From JASSUD01 sp031963415 (GTDB lineage: Bacteria; Pseudomonadota; Gammaproteobacteria; Burkholderiales; Burkholderiaceae), in contig JASSUI010000001.1 in NCBI GenBank assembly GCA_031963415.1, positions 2,418,001-2,482,000 on the forward strand: a stretch of 64,000 nt of DNA, written 5' to 3'. The number at the start of each line of letters is the position of its first letter. Positions within the stretch are counted from its first letter, which is position 1. Shown here in pieces: positions 59,886-64,000 of the stretch. Below the pieces are notes generated by a model. That model ran no database searches, was not told where the DNA came from, and worked only from the letters and a program-made list of their open reading frames with translations. The position numbers and the translations under genes are program-made.

Positions 59886-61430
59886 ATGACAAACTCAATA
59901 AACGCCAGCATCTCTCCTTTATTTTTTCAGACTCAAGATGCACAACGCATTGATCAATCTTCCAAAGGTACTGAATTAAATGAGCCTGGCTTAATAGCAG
60001 ATCCCGCTCTCAGCGTATCACTTACCCTCGAAACGCTTCCTAAGGAGCTGTTATCGATGATGATGCGCTATTTAGATAGATCGGCGCTCAATACAATGCG
60101 GTTAGTCAACCGCACTCTAAATCAAGTCGCCACCCCCATTCCCGTGCCTATCAAAATTACAACGAGGAGGGAGCTTCAAGAGACGCTAATCGCTTTGAAT
60201 GAAAGTCAGAGAAAGGTTTCTGCGCTAACTCTTTGGGGGGAAGATTTTAGAGATGAAGATTTACAAAATTTGCCCATATCGCCATCAATATACAGTTTGG
60301 CTTTAGAAGAAGACATCTCTATTACCGATGCAGGCCTTGAACATGTAAGTAAATTGACACAGTTACAACGGCTTGATTTATGGTACTGCGACAACATTAC
60401 CGATGTAGGCCTTGAGCGTATAAGTAGATTGGCAAAGTTGCAACAACTTAACCTATGGAACTGCGACAACATTACCGATGCAGGCCTTGAGCATATAAGT
60501 AGATTGGCAAAGTTGCAACAGCTTAATCTACGGAACTGCGACAACATTACCGACGCAGGCCTTGAACATATAAGTAGATTGACTCAGTTGCAGAGTCTTG
60601 ACCTAGGAAAATGCCGCAACATTACCGATGCAGGCCTTGAATTTATAAACAGATTGACAAAGTTGCAGCGGCTCGACCTATCATACTGCAGCGATATTAC
60701 CTATGCAGGCCTTAAATATGGAAGTAAATTGACGCAGTTGCAAGACCTCAACCTATCAGGGTGCAACATTACCGATGCAGGCCTTGAACATGTAAGCAGA
60801 TTGACTCAATTGCAGCAGCTTGATCTAGGATACTGCGGCAATATTACCGATACAGGCCTTGAACATGTAAATAGAATGACTCAGTTGCGCCAGCTTGACC
60901 TAACGAACTGCCGTAATATTACCTATACAGGCTTTAAATATGTAAGTAGATTGACGCAGTTGCAAGACCTCAACCTATCAGGGTGCCGCAACATTACCGA
61001 TGTCGGCCTAGAATATATAAGTAGATTGACTCAGTTGCACTGCCTAAACCTAGGAGACTGCGGCATTACTGATGCTGGCCTTAAACATGTAAGTAGATTG
61101 ACAAAGTTGCAGCAGCTCGATCTAGGATGGTATAACGCCATTACCAATGCAGGCCTTAAATATGTAAGTAGACTGACGCAGTTGCAAGACCTCAACCTAT
61201 CAGGGTGCAAGATTACCGATGCTGGCCTTAAACATGTAAGTAGATTGACAAAGTTGCAGCGGCTCGATCTATCATGCTGCAGCGATAGTGATATTACCGA
61301 TGCAGGCCTTGCACATGTAAGTAGATTGACACAATTGCAGCAGCTTAGCCTAAAGGGTTGCTACAACATTACCGATGCGGGCCTTGCGCAGTTAAGTGGA
61401 CTGACATCGCTGCGTGATCTATGGCGCTGA
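59886..61430 (+). CDS. F-box and leucine-rich-repeat protein (GALA-like candidate host effector)
   Basis: 514 residues. Residues about 49-84 form an F-box: TLPKELLSMMMRYLDRSAL, then MRLVNRTLNQVA (L-P-x-E-L-L and the later Leu/Val-Asn-Arg pattern). From about 150 to the end there are 15 repeats of 23-27 residues with the consensus LTQLQxLDLxxCxNITDAGLEHVSR. This is the cysteine-containing LRR class of FBXL/Grr1/AMN1 proteins. In eukaryotes such proteins bind Skp1 and bring substrates to SCF ubiquitin ligases. In Ralstonia the GALA effectors have the same plan. No signal peptide is present; ATG 59886 is the first Met and no clear Shine-Dalgarno precedes it. Secretion route unknown. A half LRR (IANVGLAHR) follows in frame just after the TGA. 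Confidence 0.9.
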   Translation: MTNSINASISPLFFQTQDAQRIDQSSKGTELNEPGLIADPALSVSLTLETLPKELLSMMMRYLDRSALNTMRLVNRTLNQVATPIPVPIKITTRRELQETLIALNESQRKVSALTLWGEDFRDEDLQNLPISPSIYSLALEEDISITDAGLEHVSKLTQLQRLDLWYCDNITDVGLERISRLAKLQQLNLWNCDNITDAGLEHISRLAKLQQLNLRNCDNITDAGLEHISRLTQLQSLDLGKCRNITDAGLEFINRLTKLQRLDLSYCSDITYAGLKYGSKLTQLQDLNLSGCNITDAGLEHVSRLTQLQQLDLGYCGNITDTGLEHVNRMTQLRQLDLTNCRNITYTGFKYVSRLTQLQDLNLSGCRNITDVGLEYISRLTQLHCLNLGDCGITDAGLKHVSRLTKLQQLDLGWYNAITNAGLKYVSRLTQLQDLNLSGCKITDAGLKHVSRLTKLQRLDLSCCSDSDITDAGLAHVSRLTQLQQLSLKGCYNITDAGLAQLSGLTSLRDLWR

Positions 61431-61823
61431 AGTAAGATTGCCAATGTAGGGCTTGCCCATCGGCGAGTTGACTGTTGGTGGTACTTCACCACCAACTACT
61501 TGCAAAATAGTGCGTAAGCCTCTCGACTCATACCGTTCAATTAGGCATACACATTTAGCACCCCCATTTCTTAGTGACAGAACCACTTTACGTCCAACTT
61601 TCTGGGGTCACATCATTTGGAGGGTGCTCATAGAGGCTATCTTCACTAAAAAATTTGAATGAGATATGACCCAAAAACAGTGTTGCTCAGTGATTAACCT
61701 TAATTTTTAGCCGACTGCAAATTAGTTCAGGTTTTCACCTGTGGACGTAGATTGTCAAACTCTTATAGCTTCCAAGTTTAGGAATATTCTCAGCAATCTT
61801 ATTTTTCAGCAAGGAGCCGCAGA
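61431..61823. other. Spacer with an IS3-type end remnant (61583-61611)
   Basis: The minus strand of 61583-61611 reads TGATGTGACCCCAGAAAGTT then GGACG, almost the left terminus of the element at 59230. This indicates a second, lost IS copy. An in-frame LRR-like leftover follows the F-box gene stop at 61431-61517. Nothing else is recognised. Confidence 0.5.
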
Positions 61824-63341
61824 ATGTTAGAGGTAATGGCACCAACAGATATATTATCTCGGTTTTCTGCCTTCTCTCGCCCTCATACTGCCCCAGTAAA
61901 CTTAGCTCAATCCATAAAGAAAAAAGAAGAAATAGAAGCAGAGGAAGAGTTTTTCGATGCAGAAGATTTCCTTGATAATGATCTGCCTGAGGCGCCTAAT
62001 GGAGAGAGTTTACAAGTCATCGCACGCAGTATGGCTAATGAATATATTAATAGCTTAGTAGGCAATTATTTAATCATTAACGCTCAGACAAAGGCTAAAA
62101 AAGCCGTTGCTCCTGAGATTTGGACAATCGGCCAGACTCAGAAGCTAGTTGATACATTTAAGGATATCTACCCACTGCTTAGCAAGGATTGGCCTTTAAA
62201 ATCTAAAGCGAGTGACAAAGAAAAAGAAGAAATTATCGCTTTATTTACAGAAACGAGAGAGTCGCTGGAAGAGATAGAAAACACTTTAAAAATAAAAATT
62301 ACTCAAGCAAGCTTTGAGGGTAAATCTGAGAGTGATAACTTTGGCTACAATATTTTCACTGTTGATGAAATAGAAAAATTAACAGAATTACCCAGCCTTT
62401 TACAAAAAATCCAGAACAAAAGTAAAGGACTTTACACAGAGGGGGACACGCTGAGTAAAAGGACGTATATCGCGTTAACTCTTACTTGTGCTTCACTCTT
62501 AGCCATGATTACTGGTATAGTCCTGAGCGTCTTAAGTGGACAAGGAATCATAGCAGTACCTGTGATCGTCGCAGCAATACCGAGTATTGTTGCGGCTGTA
62601 TCCACGTTAGCAAATGGAATTGCTACGTATCTCTTATTTTTACAAGATACGAAAAATAAACAAGAAGCAAAAAGCTGGGCGCAAGATATTGAAGGATTAA
62701 CTAATCTCAGCGATGAGCTAAAAAAGCTTAAGGAAAGTGAAATGTCTGAGGTAACGCTAGCCACCTTAAATAAGGTAAATCAGTTAGCCCAACTAATGGT
62801 GCAAACAAATGATGAACTGGTAGCCATTAGAAAAGATGTCGCCCCTCTTTTGGGAAGAGCTGTAGGACGTAAAGGTTCTAACGATTCGCTTAGCTCGGCT
62901 TCCTCCGGCCATGATTCGGGGGTAGATGTGAAGAGGAGGGTTGGCGCCCCTGAAATGTCGCCCGCAAAATGGAAAGCTTTTAAGAGCGAACAAAAAGAAC
63001 TTTTAAGAGAAAAAGCATTAATCTTACGTTCTGAGTTGCTCAAAATCAAAGGCAACACTGAAGATTTCGTCAATCAGATTTTTTCGTTATTAATTTCTGA
63101 AGCGCTGCATTCAACGCCGGATAAGCTTTATACTGAAATAGTAGAGAATTTATCCTCCCAGTTAGAAATGTCTGAAAAAACAGAAACAGCCCTATTTCGG
63201 AAAGGGGAGCCATATTTTGTAACTATGCGAAAATTAAAAAACTCCTATGAGAGAGAAGAATTATCTGGGGACAAAATAAAAACAAATCTCTACAAACACA
63301 GCATTAAAGCTAACGTCGAGGATACATTGAAAACTGTTTAA
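61824..63341 (+). CDS. Uncharacterised protein with bilobed hydrophobic domain and coiled coils
   Basis: 505 residues. Good AAGGAG before ATG 61824. An acidic N-terminus is followed by helical, Lys/Glu-rich regions. Two adjacent hydrophobic helices (about 214-236 and 241-273) lie in the middle, then a coiled coil (EAKSWAQDIEGLTNLSDELKKLKESEM...) and a charged C-terminal domain. No signal peptide. The paired hydrophobic segments resemble the bilobed domain of inclusion-membrane proteins of intracellular bacteria, but this is only a shape likeness. The C-terminal half of the hydrophobic region and the coiled coil are similar to the convergent protein at 63583. No known family. Confidence 0.7.
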   Translation: MLEVMAPTDILSRFSAFSRPHTAPVNLAQSIKKKEEIEAEEEFFDAEDFLDNDLPEAPNGESLQVIARSMANEYINSLVGNYLIINAQTKAKKAVAPEIWTIGQTQKLVDTFKDIYPLLSKDWPLKSKASDKEKEEIIALFTETRESLEEIENTLKIKITQASFEGKSESDNFGYNIFTVDEIEKLTELPSLLQKIQNKSKGLYTEGDTLSKRTYIALTLTCASLLAMITGIVLSVLSGQGIIAVPVIVAAIPSIVAAVSTLANGIATYLLFLQDTKNKQEAKSWAQDIEGLTNLSDELKKLKESEMSEVTLATLNKVNQLAQLMVQTNDELVAIRKDVAPLLGRAVGRKGSNDSLSSASSGHDSGVDVKRRVGAPEMSPAKWKAFKSEQKELLREKALILRSELLKIKGNTEDFVNQIFSLLISEALHSTPDKLYTEIVENLSSQLEMSEKTETALFRKGEPYFVTMRKLKNSYEREELSGDKIKTNLYKHSIKANVEDTLKTV

Positions 63342-63381
63342 AGTATTAATAGAAATTAACAGCTAAAAATCATAAAAATAT

Positions 63382-63411
63382 AAAGCCCTGTTTATAGGGC
63401 TTTATATTTTT
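63382..63411 (+). terminator. Rho-independent terminator
   Basis: Stem AAAGCCCT / AGGGCTTT with a short loop, followed by TATATTTTT, 40 nt after the 505-residue ORF. Confidence 0.8.
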
Positions 63412-63511
63412 AAAAGCAAAGATTGCCTTTTTACAAAAATAGGCTAATTAACACAGCCTCTTTATTTCAAGAGTATCCCCCCGCGTCACTCATCCAGTAG
63501 AGAAAAAATAT

Positions 63512-63541
63512 TAGCGCCTAGTCGGCAACCTACTAGGCGCT
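63512..63541. terminator. Hairpin 3' of the last gene
   Basis: AGCGCCTAGT and ACTAGGCGCT form a 10-bp stem with a 9-nt loop, downstream of the minus-strand gene at 63583. It is a probable terminator for that gene. Confidence 0.5.
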
Positions 63542-63582
63542 CCCGTCAGAATAAGAACTCACCAATTATGCTAAAAGCTTAA

Positions 63583-63993
63583 CTAGCAAAATTGAATAAC
63601 GGCTGTTTTCTCGCTGTTAGAACTGTTAGAAGGCTTCGACTCTTCAATACTTAATCCAGACTGTCCTTCTAACACCTCATTGTTTCCTTTTTTCATACTT
63701 TCAACTTCAGCTTGCAATTTAAAAACGATCGCTGCTAATTGTTGGTTCTGTTCTGCCAACTCTGCAATCTTTTCTATTTTCACGTCTTGTATTTCTATCT
63801 TCTTATCCTGTTTGGCAAAACTTACTATCATGGCGCTATCCTTTAAATTCTCAAGTTGTTTCGTAAAGTTCGCGAGCGTGTCAAATCGCTCTTTCCATTC
63901 CTTGGCCTCAGGTTCTTTGTATTTTTCATAAGCGAAGAAACCCATTACACCCAAAGCCGAAACAATGCCCGCGATGAACGCAATAACCGGCAC
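63583..63993 (-). CDS. Paralogue of the 505-residue protein, probably truncated by the window edge
   Basis: The 136 residues seen start in a hydrophobic segment (VPVIAFIAGIVSALGVMGFFAYEKY) and run into EAKEWKERFDTLANFTKQLENLKDSAM, a coiled coil and an acidic Ser-rich end. The same order, VPVIVAAIPSIVAAVSTLA... then EAKSWAQDIEGLTNLSDELKKLKESEM, occurs in the 61824 gene. The frame stays open to the window end, so the N-terminus lies outside. The two genes face each other tail to tail. Confidence 0.65.
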   Translation of the reverse strand: MPVIAFIAGIVSALGVMGFFAYEKYKEPEAKEWKERFDTLANFTKQLENLKDSAMIVSFAKQDKKIEIQDVKIEKIAELAEQNQQLAAIVFKLQAEVESMKKGNNEVLEGQSGLSIEESKPSNSSNSEKTAVIQFC

Positions 63994-64000
63994 CGATACC

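Noticed and set aside
60206..60547. Minus-strand ORF with repeated LSQFRRLSCCNFANLL units
   Set aside because: The repetition is only the reverse complement of the LRR coding repeats.

Overview
The window looks like a chromosomal segment of a betaproteobacterium of the Burkholderiaceae. The housekeeping gene order (dnaQ-rnhA-gloB-mltD, carA-carB-greA, yhbY/rlmE-ftsH-folP-glmM, mlaFEDACB-yadGH-bolA-murA-...-hisE-hinT-tatABC-htrA-nif3-petABC-sspAB-tRNA-Thr) is the one I know from Burkholderia. The sequence is much more AT-rich than free-living Burkholderia. It also has long spacers, decayed mobile elements, missing biosynthetic genes and a eukaryote-like F-box/LRR gene. Together these suggest a reduced, host-associated relative, such as the fungal endosymbionts of the Mycoavidus/Glomeribacter group. 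The organism assignment is inference; no rRNA gene is present to test it.

Layout. 0-17 kb: core genes for DNA proofreading and RNase H, glyoxalase II, lytic transglycosylase, carbamoyl-phosphate synthase, GreA, ribosome and rRNA maturation (YhbY, RlmE), FtsH, folate (FolP) and cell-wall precursor synthesis (GlmM). 17-20 kb: an orphan membrane protein, an RcsB/NarL-type regulator whose receiver lacks its phosphorylation site, and an intact ISAs1-family element with a 10-bp target duplication. 20-38.6 kb: the complete Mla phospholipid-transport operon, an ABC-2 exporter, IbaG/BolA, MurA, a lone HisE where a whole his operon would be expected, HinT, the Tat translocase, a membrane-anchored HtrA protease, Nif3, the cytochrome bc1 complex and SspA/SspB. 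The Rieske subunit PetA carries a twin-arginine-like signal and would be a client of the adjacent Tat system.

38.6-49.5 kb is accessory and flexible. It holds tRNA-Thr with an integrase remnant, an IS5-like relic, a second NusG-type factor, an orphan membrane protein, tRNA-Asp and tRNA-Glu, and a minus-strand cluster: an isocitrate/isopropylmalate-dehydrogenase-like domain fused to CinA, an AAA/NadR-like ATPase and a decayed phosphotransferase. After these come an IS110-family element, a PncC gene whose N-terminus is disrupted by an 11-bp tandem duplication, and a small helix-hairpin-helix protein.

49.5-58.9 kb is a partial P2-like prophage. It begins at a 3' fragment of tRNA-Asn (an att-like site) and contains portal, terminase, scaffold, capsid, head completion, tail X, holin, endolysin, Rz/Rz1 and tail completion R/S. 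No integrase, baseplate, sheath, tube or fibre genes are visible.

59-64 kb: an internally deleted IS3/IS150-type element, then an effector-like locus. This locus holds an F-box protein with about 15 cysteine-containing leucine-rich repeats (similar in plan to Ralstonia GALA effectors) and two convergent, mutually similar proteins with double hydrophobic segments and coiled coils.

Throughout the core region many spacers contain imperfect palindromic elements of about 75-200 bp. They sit inside operons (mlaE/mlaD, mlaB/yadG, tatA/tatB, tatB/tatC), and several begin so tightly at the 3' end of a gene that the element terminus supplies the stop codon.
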